A stretch of DNA of 64,000 nt from Branchiostoma floridae (GCF_000003815.2 NC_049984.1:19925861-19989860); one strand, 5' to 3'; counted from the stretch's first letter, positions 21,981 to 32,925 are shown. Made by a program: numbers and translations. The notes: generated from the sequence alone by a model not told the origin.

Positions 21981-23582
21981 TTACACTGAACGACTCATCA
22001 CACCCAACTTTTGCACATCTATATGCAAGTGTTCTCTGAAACTATCCAGAGAAGACGCCCCTACTGTGCTTGGTGGTAACGTATTCCACTCTACAATAGT
22101 TCTGGGGAAATAGGAATTTTTGAACACATCAATCCTAGGTTGGTAACTCTGGTACTTGAAAGCATGACTGTTTCTAGTTCGTTTCTGAGCTGGTGTTAGA
22201 TACTTATCAGTCGGTACGTCCACCAGTTTATTGGTCATTTTGTACATCATACAAAGTCTGGACATTTTCCTCCTGTCCTCAAGTGATGTCCACTGCAGAT
22301 CTGTTTTCATTTTGGTAACACTAGCATCTCTGCTGTAGTTGTTTGTACAGAATCTGGCAGCTTGGTTCTGTACCCTTTCCAGTTTATCTTTGTCTTTCTT
22401 TGTATACGGATCCCATACTGTTGCAGCATATTCAAGATTTGGTCTTACCAGTGACGTGTATGCAAGTGATTTTACCCTGGCTGGGCATGCCCACAAGTTG
22501 CGTTTGATTACTCCCAGTGTCTGTTTAGCCTTGGTTGTTATTTTGTTAACATGGACACCCCACTTCAGTCCAGTTGTTAATGTAACACCGAGGTATGGGT
22601 GGGTTTTTGTGGTTGCTAATGTCTGACCACAGAACTGGTAGGGGGATACATTTGGGGTTCGTTTGTTTGTTATGTGCATGATATAACATTTATCCGGATT
22701 GAACTGCATAAGCCATTTCCTTTGCCACTCTTCCAGGGTGTTCAGATCTTTCTGGAGAAGTAGTGAATCTTCCTTTGTAGAGAGCTCTACATATAACAGG
22801 CAGTCATCTGCGAACAACCTCACACTTGAATCGAGCTGGTCTGGCAAGTCGTTTATGTACAAGAGGAAGAGCAATGGTCCCAGGACAGTTCCTTGCGGAA
22901 CTCCAGACGCTACTTTAACTGGAGCTGAGGCCTTCCCTTCTACCACTACAGTTTGCTCTCTGTTCGTTAGGAAAGCCTTTAACCAATTAAGTGTGGTACC
23001 TTGAATTCCATAATGCTCTAGTTTTGATATCAGTCTGCTATGTGGGACTTTGTCAAAGGCTTTAGTAAAATCAAGAATTGCTAGATCCACTTGTCTTTTG
23101 TTGTTCAGTGCCCCAGCTATGTCGTGTACTGTTAAAATAAGCTGTGTTTCTGTGGATCGCTTTGCTCTGAAACCATGCTGGTAGTCCGTTAGTACATTGT
23201 GGCCTTCTAAGTGTTTCATTATATGGCTATGGATAATGTGTTCAAGTAGTTTACAGGAAATACAGGTAAGTGAAACTGGTCTGTAGTTACTGGGGACCGC
23301 TCTATCTCCCTTTTTGAAAATGGCGCATACATTTGCATCTCTCCAGTCTTTAGGAATCTCTCCTGTATCAAGCGATTGTTGGAAAATGTTAGTTAAAACA
23401 GGTGCGATTTCACTGGCTGTCATTTTGAGGAACCAAGGAGGTATTTGGTCTGGCCCGGATGCTTTGGATGGATTAAGGCCTTGCAGCATTTTCTCTACGC
23501 CATAAATAGAAATTTCTATTTGTTCCATAGGAGGGGTGCAGGGGTGTTTAGCCAAGGTTAAGCTAAACACAACTGTTACCAC
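21981..23582 (-). CDS. LINE reverse transcriptase ORF, 5'-truncated
   Basis: A 533-codon ORF covering an apparently complete RT plus C-terminal region. Motifs in order: GLNPSKASGPDQIPP, YRPVSLT, YQHGFRAKRST, DFTKAFDKVPH, GVPQGTVLGPLLF, catalytic FADD (residues 257-260; 22803-22814) and YLGV; near the C-terminus LVRPNLEYAATVWDP and VEWNTLPPSTV. No endonuclease domain precedes it, so the insertion is 5'-truncated near 23582, as is normal for target-primed reverse transcription. There is no internal stop. The family is CR1/L2/Jockey-like and differs from the LINEs at 651 and 58718. Confidence 0.95.
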   Translation of the reverse strand: MVTVVFSLTLAKHPCTPPMEQIEISIYGVEKMLQGLNPSKASGPDQIPPWFLKMTASEIAPVLTNIFQQSLDTGEIPKDWRDANVCAIFKKGDRAVPSNYRPVSLTCISCKLLEHIIHSHIMKHLEGHNVLTDYQHGFRAKRSTETQLILTVHDIAGALNNKRQVDLAILDFTKAFDKVPHSRLISKLEHYGIQGTTLNWLKAFLTNREQTVVVEGKASAPVKVASGVPQGTVLGPLLFLLYINDLPDQLDSSVRLFADDCLLYVELSTKEDSLLLQKDLNTLEEWQRKWLMQFNPDKCYIMHITNKRTPNVSPYQFCGQTLATTKTHPYLGVTLTTGLKWGVHVNKITTKAKQTLGVIKRNLWACPARVKSLAYTSLVRPNLEYAATVWDPYTKKDKDKLERVQNQAARFCTNNYSRDASVTKMKTDLQWTSLEDRRKMSRLCMMYKMTNKLVDVPTDKYLTPAQKRTRNSHAFKYQSYQPRIDVFKNSYFPRTIVEWNTLPPSTVGASSLDSFREHLHIDVQKLGVMSRSV

Positions 23583-24030
23583 ACTAGAAAATACCAGCCT
23601 TTCTGTGAGAACGTGATTATTGCTTGTAGATAATAAATGTTCTTCTAGATGATAAGAAAGTTTTTTTGTACAATTATATAAACAGCAAACCCGCTATATT
23701 CCCATGATACGTTACCGGGTAGTGAGGACGCTATGTCGTCGGGATGCCAAGCTGCAAGGCACAGCCAACCGCGAGCGACATACTGGACAGGCCGCCCAGT
23801 ACTAGTCCTCTTACCCTGAACGGGAACACGCCGTAATTATGACCACCAATCTTCGGGGGCATGTACGCAGTCCTCCCGGCGACTGTTGTTTCCTTTCAAA
23901 AGGAGGTTAAATATTTAATTTCCTTGCTTTCAAGTTTCAACGCTACCTCTCCAACATCTTTTTCTGTAACTATCAATCTTCACCTCTGTAAAGAGAGTTC
24001 AGAGAGTTTTCTGAAAAGTAAGCTCAAAGG
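23583..24030. other. no gene seen
   Basis: Mixed sequence after the LINE truncation point. No ORF with recognised content. The tandem repeat begins around 24030. Confidence 0.4.
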
Positions 24031-24583
24031 CAAAGGTAACGGAACGATATCGGTAACATACGATACTACTGGAAAAAATAAACGCTACCTTTCCGACATC
24101 TTTCTTGCACCTGTACATAGCATTTTTTGTGTGTAAAGTGAGCTCAATGGTAACGTAAAGACATTGGAAAGATACCATATGTTCCATGAGGATATTTTGA
24201 TTTTCCTGGTTTCGTCAAACACGCAAACACAGAATGAGTTATTCAGGCGAAGTCGCTACTTTAGTGAGAGGCGCATGTGGTATATTGAGCGGAAAATACT
24301 CGTAATTTGGTAAAAGCAATGCCTCTTTTAAGAATAATAATTAACGCTACCTTTCCGTTTGCACCTATACATTCCAAAAATTGTATCTGCTATATGTAAG
24401 TTTTAACCAGGAGTAAATGTTGCTTATCTTGGTTAAACTCAACACGTTAACACAGCAGGGGCCATTCAGGCGAAGCTGCTGCGTTAGTGAGGGCGCATGT
24501 GGTATATTGAGCGGAAAATAATGCCTCTTCTTCAAACAATAATTAACGCTACCTTTCCGACATCTTTTTTCCACCTATACATA

Positions 24584-24617
24584 AAAGGGGGGAGGTTTGC
24601 TTAAACCTCCCCCCTTT
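24584..24617. repeat. perfect GC-rich palindrome 1
   Basis: AAAGGGGGGAGGTTT, two-base centre, AAACCTCCCCCCTTT. It ends each repeat unit and could extrude as a cruciform or act as a strong RNA hairpin. Confidence 0.9.
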
Positions 24618-24879
24618 CATGTAAAGTCAGCTCAAATGTAACGGAAAGATATCGGAAAGATTGTATCTTTTATATGTAGCTTTCACACAGGAGGAGATTT
24701 GCTTTTCTTGGTTAAACTTAACACGCAAACACAGCAGGAGCTATTCATTTGAAGCCGCTGCTTTAGTGAGCGACGCATGTGGTATATTGAGCGGAAAATA
24801 CTCTTAATTTGGTAAAAGTAATGCCTCTTCTTCAAGTAATGATTAATGCTACCTTTCCGACACCTTTTTTCCACCTATA

Positions 24880-24921
24880 CATAAAAGGGGGGAGGTTTGC
24901 TTAAACCTCCCCCCTTTTATG
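24880..24921. repeat. perfect GC-rich palindrome 2
   Basis: Same palindrome as at 24584, here extended by ACATAAAAGG/CCTTTTATGT arms to ~42 bp. A third, imperfect copy is at ~25180-25213. Confidence 0.9.
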
Positions 24922-25529
24922 TAAAGTCAGCTCAAATGTAACGGAAAGACATCGGAAAGATTATATCTGTTATATGTAGCTTTCACACAAGAGATTTGCT
25001 TTTCTTGGTTAAACTTAACACGCAAACACAGCAGGAGCTATTCATTTGAAGCCGCTGCTTTAGTGAACGACGCATGTGGTATATTGAGCGGAAAATACTC
25101 TTAATTTGGTAAAAGTAATGCCTCTTCTTCAAGTAATGATTAACGCTACCTTTCAGACACCTTTTTTACACCTATACATAAACGGGGGGAGGTTACTTAA
25201 AGCTCCCCCCTTTATGTAAAGTCAGCTCAAATGTAACGGAAAGACATCGGAAAGATTGTATCTGTTATATGTAGCTTTCACACAGGAGATTTGCTTTTCT
25301 TGGTCAAACTTAACACGCAAACACAGCAGGAGCTATTCATTTGAAGCCGCTGCTTTATTGAACGGCGCATGTGGTATATTGAGCGGAAAATACTCTTAAT
25401 TTGGTAAAAGCAATGCCTCTTCTTAAAAATAAACGCTACCATTCCGACATCTTTTTTTGCACCTATACCTAAAGGGGGAGGTCTCCATAGGTCTATAATG
25501 ATAAGAGTATGTAAAATGAGATCAGTCAG

Positions 25530-26416
25530 TCAGTCGAGGACATCGTCAGATGCCAACACATGACGATGCTGGACCCTCCTTCTCCACTCCTCCCTATCCT
25601 TCATCAGTGAACGTAGTTCAGTTGTGCTGCTCAGTCTGTTGAGCCCGGAATCTCGCTTGAGTGTGTCTATAAAGGTGGTTTTCTGCCTGCCAGGTTTCTT
25701 TTACCCTGGACCGGTTCCCATAAGATCAGCTCACTTGTCACTAGTTCTGGGTGTCGCACATAGTGGCCAGAGAGCTGCATGCGCCTTTGCCTGATCTTAT
25801 CACTTAGTCTAGGCAGGTTACCATATAGTGCTGTGTTCTTTACATGGTCCAAACAAGACACATTTAGAGCTCTCCTTAGCATTCTTGTGTACATGCCATC
25901 CAGTGCCTTCTCATCCTGTATTGTTAGTGTCCAGGTTTCTGAGCCATACAGCAGCACACACTCGACTGTAGAGACAAAGAGGCGTCGTTTAAGGTCGTCA
26001 GCCATTCCCGACTGCCACACTCTCCTCATGTTGTGTAAGGCATTCCAAACTAGTGCTCGTCTCACTTTCATGTCGTGTGCTGTTGAGGCAATCCAGCCAC
26101 CGAGGTACTTGAAGTCGGGTACTACCTCTAGTCGAGTGCCGTCAAGAGTAGCAACATTGTTGTCTGTTGAATTGAAAGCCATGACCTTAGTCTTTTTCGT
26201 GTTCAACTGTAGGCCAATCCTTTGACATTGACGCTCGACTGCATTAAGAAGGGTACAAGCATTTTCCACAGTGTCGGATATCAACGCGATATCATCTGCG
26301 AAGTCTAAGTCCGTAACTATTTTAGCTGGTATTCGACGACTAGCCCTTTCTTTGAGGGTGAAGCCCAACCGCTCTTCCTTTCCTTCGATGGCACATCTCA
26401 GTGCATAGTCATGAGA
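25530..26416 (-). pseudogene. RTE-like reverse transcriptase fragment, frameshifted
   Basis: C-terminal RT piece, different from the CR1-like LINEs. Motifs: YALR..IEGKEERLGFTL, catalytic DFADDIALIS, LNTKKTKVM, FKYLGG, LYGSETWT and a C-terminal zone of RR.QLSGHY. Main open frame 25667-26368; upstream coding similarity extends in frame to ~26416, and the C-terminus continues in another frame after ~25684 to a TGA at 25530-25532, so one frameshift has occurred. The 3' end is followed by a TGAC-type simple repeat. RTE/BovB-like assignment rests on motif style only. Confidence 0.85.
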
Positions 26417-26419
26417 TCA

Positions 26420-26965
26420 ATTGAGATCAATTGTAACGGATGGGCAATGAAAAGATATTGATCATCTCCTATTGGCAATTTCCACCTTAGAGAGCCACGA
26501 AAATAAAAAAAAGGCGAAGGTCAACTGATTGTATGTGAACGTATGGTCGGTTCAAAGCCTGTAGATGTTTTCTGTACATAAGCAATACCCGTTTCATATA
26601 CGGCACATATAAGGATGCTTAAAGGTTATGTAAATATATTACATGTATTTAATCTGCCTTAACGAATACGGAAAGGTTACGGAAATGTAAAACCATGGTT
26701 TCCGTGGTCTTTACGATGCCGTAAACTCTGCGGAAATATTTTCCCACCTTTAGGCTACATTTAAGTATCTCGGAAAGTATGCTTAAATATTCGTTTTTGT
26801 GCTGTGGATGGGAAAATGAGAGCGGGATAAAGATAGGGAGTGATTTGAAAGAGTTAACAGGGAGAGGAAAGGAGCGAAAAGATACCTTTGGAAAGTATCA
26901 TAGTAGGGAGGCACTAGGGGACAGGAAAGGAAAGGCTTCAAAGCCAGAGAGGGCGAAGGCGGAAG
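26420..26965. other. no gene seen
   Basis: AT-rich, with several GGAAAGGTTACGG-like words resembling those in the 24 kb repeat. No recognised coding. Confidence 0.4.
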
Positions 26966-27025
26966 ACGATTTCCGCATCACTTCATAACGGAGGGGTCGA
27001 GGACTAATTCAGGACAAATAGGATA
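26966..27025. repeat. direct repeat, left copy (unfilled site)
   Basis: GACGATTTCCGCATCACTTC through GGACAAATAGGATACTATAT. The same ~65 bp occur at 28476-28540. This copy has GGATACT once and no palindrome, so it serves as the empty-site comparison. Confidence 0.85.
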
Positions 27026-27130
27026 CTATATAACCTAATTACTCATTGGTCCCGAAGGTTAACCTTTGACCCCACAGTGCTAAGAGATGTCAAACTGTCA
27101 GTCCTCCTGTGGCCCTCCGGCTACGTCTGG

Positions 27131-28478
27131 AGCCTGAAGCGAACCACCCTTCCAGCCCTCGACAAGTTTTCTGCTTTGCGCGGATTTTGGACGCCCGCTT
27201 AAGGAGGGTCTACATGGGGGGTCTTGGTAACGCTTAACGGTGAATTCAGGAGGCCCGGTAATGGTTAACGGTAAATTCAGGAGGTCCGGTAACGCTTAAC
27301 GGTAAATTCAGAAGTAGTTACAAAACATAACACCGTTGAAAGTATCATTGACGTGCATTCCTATTCATACAACGCTAGAGTAGTTATATCAATGGGGGAA
27401 AATATCCGACTAATGACAAAGCAAAAGGTGCCCAGACCCCGGAGGAATGACATTGTCCATGACATCTGTAAATTGACGGAGGCAGATCTAGAGTTCCCGG
27501 CCCGCCACAGAGACGGCGGCAGCAAATTTCTTACGGGGGGATTGAACTATTGTTTCAGCACATGGAGCGCCGAAGGCGCGACGCATCCCAGGGGGGTCCG
27601 GGGGTATGCTCCCCCGGGAAAATTTTAAAATCAAGACCCTCTTAAATGCTGTTTCCTGCATTTTCGGCAATTTTTGCCGACAGACTAAGCTAGGTTGATT
27701 TTGACATTTTCATCAAATTAGACAATGATGATAGCGTTGGCCTCCACCCTCAGAGCCCCCGACATATTTTACCATTTCGAGCTCAGAAGGCACGAGACGT
27801 TGCAATATAAGTCCGGGAAAATTAAAATCTGGACCGTCTGAAACGCCATTTACTGCATTTTGAGGGACACATTTTGCTATAGGACGAAGCTAAATTAAAT
27901 GACATTTTATTAGAAAGAAAAGTTTTGTTGTGCCTACCCACGCCCCTAACATATTTTCACCATGTCATCGTGAGCGCCAAAGGCGCCAGCCGTCGCAAGG
28001 AAGGTCCGGAGAAACGCTCATTTTCTGCATTCTAGGAGTACTTTTTGCCCGAAACTAAGCTAAGTTTACATTGAAATCTGTATGAGTGATAAAGTTTTTG
28101 AGGGCGACGCTTCCGAAACATATTTTACCCTGTCCAGAGCCGAAGGCCGGGAGGCTTTGAATCTGGACCATTTGAAACGCTATTTCCTGCATTTTCCGGG
28201 GTTCTATCTGGCATTTGACTTCGTGTGTATAACGGGTTACGAAGAATTTCTTGGTAACGCTTAACGGTGAATTCAGGATAACAAATAACGGTTAACGTTG
28301 AATTAAAACGACCAATAACGCTTCACGAAGAATATACCGATAACGATTAACGTTAAATTAGAGAGGGTCGGTAACGATTAACGGTTAATTAAAATGGCTC
28401 GTAACGCTTAACGGAAAAAGGCATGCAGACCCTCCTTAAGGCGGTCGTCTCAGCGCATAGGTGACTTTAGGCTCCAGA
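27131..28478. mobile_element. composite TIR repeat element
   Basis: Ends carry inverted CGTCTGGAGCCT (27131) and AGGCTCCAGACG (~28467-28478), followed inward by imperfect inverted TTAAGGAGGGTCTxCATG / CATGCAGACCCTCCTTAA. Both shoulders contain tandem GGTAACGCTTAACGGTGAATTC words (27227-27312 and 28250-28420). No transposase ORF. Direct repeats flank it, so it may be a nested MITE. Exact ends are uncertain. Confidence 0.55.
27560..28230. repeat. decayed ~200 bp tandem repeat, 4 units
   Basis: Units start near 27564, 27775, 27970 and 28135 with CGCCGAAGGCG-like sequence. Each continues with GGTCCGG, AAAATCTGGACC, GAAACGC.ATTT.CTGCATTTT and GACTAAGCTAAGTT. The ORFs over it are not genes. Confidence 0.75.
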
Positions 28479-28532
28479 CGATTTCCGCATCACTTCATAA
28501 CGGAGGGGCCGAGGACTAATTCAGGACAAATA

Positions 28533-28570
28533 GGATACTCAAGGAGGTTATATAACCTCCTTGGGATACT
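28533..28570. mobile_element. 24 bp palindromic micro-insertion with 7 bp TSD
   Basis: A perfect palindrome, CAAGGAGGTTAT/ATAACCTCCTTG (28540-28563), is flanked by GGATACT on both sides (28533-28539, 28564-28570). The paralogous copy at ~27020 has one GGATACT and no palindrome. The insertion with target duplication is therefore read directly from the sequence. Confidence 0.75.
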
Positions 28571-29463
28571 ATTTGAATACTAATAACCCATTGAATGTAT
28601 TACTGGGGGATTTAGAGAGTGAAAGTCCTGTGACGTCAACGTCTAATGTTGTTATCTTGTTACCAAAAATGTTCATCTATAGAAATCGCGGCATCAAAAA
28701 TGTCTATCAATAAGTTATTACCTTCATTAAGTACGCTCACAGCATGGCAAAAAGTATAGCCACACGCTATAACAAATTGTATTTACACACCAGTAACTGG
28801 GACCCTCGAGCTCTGTATTCTTTTTGAATGCCACATTATCATTGCCAGCACAACTGTATTGTACATGTCTTACCTTTGTTTGGTATATTAATAAAGTGAA
28901 AAAATGGTTGTGCTACAAAGGGAGTCTGTTTGGTGGAGTATCCGACTCCCACTGACCTTTTATAATCCTAACCTCTGTAAAAAAAAAAAAAAAAACTGCC
29001 TCTGTAGAGACTCTACCTTTGATTGTATAAACTTGGTACAAAGTGGACTATAAACTCCAGTCGACTTCGCTCTTGTTGTTTTCTTAGATTCATACTGTAT
29101 GCAATCATTTGGCCATTAAAAAAAATAATTATTTGCGCGCTCGCATCAGATTTGGCGTTCCGCGGATGGCATCCATATATTGAAATCAACATGGCCTTAC
29201 GTGTATCGAGTTTTTTTAAAGAGCGGTACCTCGAAAAACCCCTATGTAACCCTCGGTGCGTTGTACACGTCATCATCATGCCGCCACCGAATACCCTCCC
29301 CAGACGAAATATACACATGCGCCGCCATAAAATAGTGCAGCCAAAATGGAACGTGCAATTGATGTGCGGTTTCATTTGATGCTTTTGTTTATCTTTGACT
29401 ATTAAATGATTTTTGGGGGGTAATTTTGACGATGTAAGCTGAATGAAAGTGTTTCATTTAAAG
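28571..29463. other. no firm gene; poly-A tract
   Basis: AATAAAGTG at ~28890 and an 18-base A run at ~28979 could be a retroposed 3' end. ORFs on both strands at 29013-29379 are mirror images without domain features. Confidence 0.35.
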
Positions 29464-29557
29464 TCCAGGAGCATTCCAGATGTTTACGCGCACTGATACA
29501 AGAGAAGGTACAGTGGTTCTGTGGGAAATATACTCGGTGCAGGGCGACCATTGTGAG
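29464..29557 (+). CDS. candidate exon, function unknown
   Basis: Bounded by TTTCATTTAAAG and donor GTGAGC. The open frame (CAG at 29466) includes LIQEKVQWFCGKYTRC. It ends with two bases, which fit the next candidate acceptor at 30302. No family recognised. Confidence 0.35.
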
Positions 29558-30302
29558 GTGAGCGTGTACATCTGTTTCCACAAATTTTGTCTTCCTATTT
29601 TACTGAATTGTGCCTCAGAAATCTTTCTTGTCATCTCATAGTACATCTATTTTGGTGGTTAGTTAGTACATTGCAATTTGAAACTAACAAAATATTACCG
29701 GTGAGGAGGAAAACTGGTTTTTGGTGAGGTTAATGGCGGCCTTTTTGTAGGGGAAATTTCTGGCGTTGAAAACGCAGGCAAAATTTGTCTGAAATCCTCG
29801 ACGATGCCGGCCTATTTTAAACACACAACCTCAATTTTTATTTACCCAGAAGTTGTGGACGATGTTTCAGCTATGTTTATGTGTGTGAAGGTCCGTTTCT
29901 GTTACCGAGTCCTGTAGCTACAGAACAAAGGACCGGGGTGGCGTGGTCAGGTCATACGGGTTCTTTGTATTCAATTCACTGGGTTATGTAAACCGTCTTG
30001 ATCTGTTAAAGTTCCTGACGTGGCATTTTAATTTAAAATGGTTCAAGTGTTACCCAATAATTGAATTTGTAATATCCTCTGTTTGATTTTGAGATTCACT
30101 GCGTTAACTTAAACTCGATGTCTTCCTGGTAACTACGCTAGCCTGATCTGTAGTAAAATACAAGCCGGTAGAGTGCGGGCATATGTATATCATGCTCGGT
30201 CACAATCGTTACAGAGAAAATATGTATGATTTTTTAAAGCTTATACGAAGTTGTTGTATAATGCTGATGTTGTACAATAATGTAAACATTTCTTTTTCCA
30301 CA
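29558..30302. other. putative intron / spacer
   Basis: Begins GTGAGC and ends TTCCACAG. Contains no other recognisable feature. Confidence 0.25.
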
Positions 30303-30345
30303 GGTCAACCCAGAGGTACAAGATGCCACATGGGTCTGGTGATCT
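30303..30345 (+). CDS. candidate terminal exon, function unknown
   Basis: Preceded by a strong acceptor, TTTCTTTTTCCACAG. Joined to the exon at 29464 the phase is kept and the reading ends at TGA after STQRYKMPHGSGDL. Speculative; could be chance. Confidence 0.25.
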
Positions 30346-30985
30346 TTGAAGTGTTCAGCTTCAAGTGTGGAAATCATCTAATACCTACAGCAGGATGCTG
30401 AGACAAAACAACCAGCCCCTTGATGGGAACAACAGTAGCTGTTGCAATGTTATATTCCATACACATCCAAATATAAACAGGTGACAGAGCAAAACTATTG
30501 GCAATGGCAGGACATCCAGCTTACCCGGGTTCTGTTACCAATGTTAGTCAGGTCCTAAAATATTACAGCTGTCCAGCCTCTTGGAAACCCAGACTTCGGG
30601 GACTGTGCCTCTGGTACAGTGGGGGCTTGTTCAGCTAAGTTAGATGGGTTTGCTGGATGTCAAGGCCACAAATAATGTTTCGTTCCTTTTGCTCTTGTTC
30701 CTGATGGTACTTCAGCCCTGCACAGAGACAATGCTGTTAAACTCCTGCTAATATGGCTGATCTCGCGTTTTCTTCCTCGTATGCTTCGCTGGCAGCAGCC
30801 ACTTTCGTCTCCAGTGTGGTCTGATCAGGGTCTGGGATATCAAGCAAAGCAAATACGGGTTAGACAGTAGTAACACCATACCTGTCCTAACAATACATCA
30901 GGAGGGGTGATATCCGCCTTGAATGTTCCAGAAGCCTATTTCCAGAGAACACTTAATTGATATATTCACAGAATTTAAAACAAGA
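30346..30985. other. spacer with a dispersed repeat and short acidic ORF
   Basis: CCCAGACTTCGGGGACTGTG at ~30588 recurs at ~41518. A short - strand ORF (about 30738-30843) encodes an acidic segment with DPDQTTLETKVAAASEAYEE; no family recognised. Confidence 0.3.
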
Positions 30986-32030
30986 GGTGTTTAAAACTGA
31001 AGCATGCGCAATTTTGGCACATACTGATACCTTGGCAACTAGCGTCGCTGACAACACCACCAAATGGTTGAAAGCAAACAAGGCATTCTTGTACCTTGTA
31101 TAAGTGGGTCACTTCCAACCCTTTCTCCATGTACCATTTCAGTAAGGATGTGGCCAACAGGATCTTTACATGCATCCAATGAGTGAGTCTGGGTTTAGAC
31201 ACGATGTTGTGCATTCTGGCATACGGTTTCATATAGCCTCCAATATCGGCGATAGAGATGTCGCAGTTCTTGAAGGTTGGAGACATTTCAGCAAACATTT
31301 CTTATGGATAGTAAAGAACGACAATATTATGGTACCGTTGTTCGGTGGGTGTCTTGCACCTTATGGTACCTGTGTAGGTGGGTGTCTTGCGCCAAGCCAA
31401 AACTTCAGACACTTGCTTTGTTTTTTGCATGTTTTGCCAATAGCACTCCCACATTTCAACCACGTCAAACTCCTCGTGCCTTAGCTTGTTGTGTGCACCG
31501 TTTACAGATACAATTCAATCATGAGCTTGCCGTTGTTTTTATTGTAGGTGGCACCTTGGTTTAGAGTGCAATTTTGGCCGTGCCAATAACAACCACGAAA
31601 CTGAAAACTTTGCTTCGTCTCAGAGCAGAAACCGTCCATGGGAATTTGCTGATGGCCAATGCATTTCTCCGTGTTATATTTTATGTTGGATTTGGATCGC
31701 ACGTTTTTGTGATAAGTACACAACCACCAAGCACACATTTGCCATATTGGTGTTTCGGAACACATTTTCTTGAAATCATTATTTTTCTCGCACTTTCTGT
31801 ACTCCCAGTGGGCATGTCCTGCATCAAGGCCCACAGATACCACGTATTTGCGTAGTATACAATTATGTTCTTACAGAGTTTGGGAAACCATGGCCCTCAT
31901 GTCTTGTTCCCGAATTTATGTCACATCTTTTTGATGGTATCTATGGAAGATGATGTTAAGACCCCCTCCCCCCACGATATTGTCCTTGAAATTGGAGAGC
32001 TTCTGGGTCCAGTAGCTGTAGTATGGCCAC
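30986..32030 (-). pseudogene. protein-primed DNA polymerase B fragment (Polinton-like), broken
   Basis: N-terminal to middle part of a family-B polymerase of the kind in Polinton/Maverick virus-like transposons. Pieces appear in the expected order from high to low coordinate: an IVGG...FHRYH zone (~31940-32030), DGFCSET and FRGCYWHG (~31560-31640), VVEMWECYW (~31440), then FKN.DISIADIGGYMK and ILLATSLLKWY with a VSDA-like end (~31050-31290). At least four frame changes or stops separate them, so it is not functional. The catalytic YxDTDS block is not present here; a separate fragment at 55655 has it. Confidence 0.75.
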
Positions 32031-32119
32031 AGATGTGTCATCTAACTTGCCAGCAGTGTAACTTGGCGTTGGCAGCCCGACACTATAGGTGTCTTGTATC
32101 AGGAAGCGCTCAATGAAAA

Positions 32120-32204
32120 GTTTGTATACGTCCTCATTGTCTGTTAGAGTCAGACTATGTTAGCAAGCTGCATCGTCATTTCTGGTGTATGGTACTAGTA
32201 AATA
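32120..32204. other. spacer
   Basis: Short spacer leading to the second palindromic micro-insertion; nothing else seen. Confidence 0.4.
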
Positions 32205-32244
32205 ATACAATCAAGGAGGTTAAAAATCACCTCCTTGATACAAT
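32205..32244. mobile_element. 26 bp palindromic micro-insertion with 7 bp TSD
   Basis: Arms CAAGGAGGT (32212-32220) and ACCTCCTTG (32229-32237) with an 8-base centre, flanked by ATACAAT at 32205-32211 and 32238-32244. Same arms as the element at 28540 but with a different target. Confidence 0.75.
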
Positions 32245-32925
32245 TTACTTTATAGAGTATTTGGGGAAACATGTCAAAGTGCAAGTTGACTGAATAACCT
32301 TATGAAAACTGGCACATGTACATGTCACAAAACAAGTTGACTACACACTAACCAGCAACCCTCTGACATCACCAGCAAACTTCCAAATGAACTGACCTGG
32401 ACACTCCTTTGCTCACTGGAACTGTTCAAGTTCATCCACATCATTTTGCCTGTAACGCTTCACTCCTTCAATGCCTATCCTGTATGTTTCAGGCTTCATC
32501 GTGACTCGTTCGTCATATTTTTCTGAAACTGACATGGAAAAGGAAATACACATAGCAAGTGTAGGATGCATCTTATATGAACTAGTATACATACTTCATC
32601 TAATTTCTTTATATACTCGTTTCTTTATATACTCGTTTCTTTTCTGTCTGATTGCAACAAATCTTTTCCTCCAGAATAACAATGTTTGTGACTTCATATT
32701 CAACGAACTACGAACAAGGAACATAACAATTCAGATCAAAGGTATAGGCTGTGGTAAAGTGATTGAATGAATGAAACCTTTATTGTACATTCATGCCTCG
32801 ACGGGCTAAATACAGGTCACTGATAACAGACATAATAGACATGCAGAGACAACAAGATACAATTTAACTAATTGAAGGTACTAGGCTAACAGGATCGAGG
32901 TCGACATCTTCTCGCTTCTTTGTTA
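32245..32925. other. spacer with LINE 3' fragment
   Basis: At 32762-32870 the - strand reads GTACAATAAAGGTTTCATTC, a typical L2/CR1-like 3' end with an ATTC-type tail. The rest (32245-32760) holds short ORFs without recognisable content. Confidence 0.45.

Larger units (their letters stand above)
24030..25485. repeat. ~295 bp tandem repeat with GC palindromes
   Basis: Five units share GTAACGGAAAGA.ATCGGAAAGAT, TGTTATATGTAGCTTTCACAC, AACACGCAAACACAGCAGGAG, GCATGTGGTATATTGAGCGG and AACGCTACCTTTCCGACA. Landmark positions ~24475, 24752, 25047 and 25341 give a spacing of 277-295 bp. The first unit is the most diverged. Confidence 0.9.

Noticed and set aside
25779-26225. 148-codon + strand ORF
   Set aside because: Shadow of the RTE-like RT on -.
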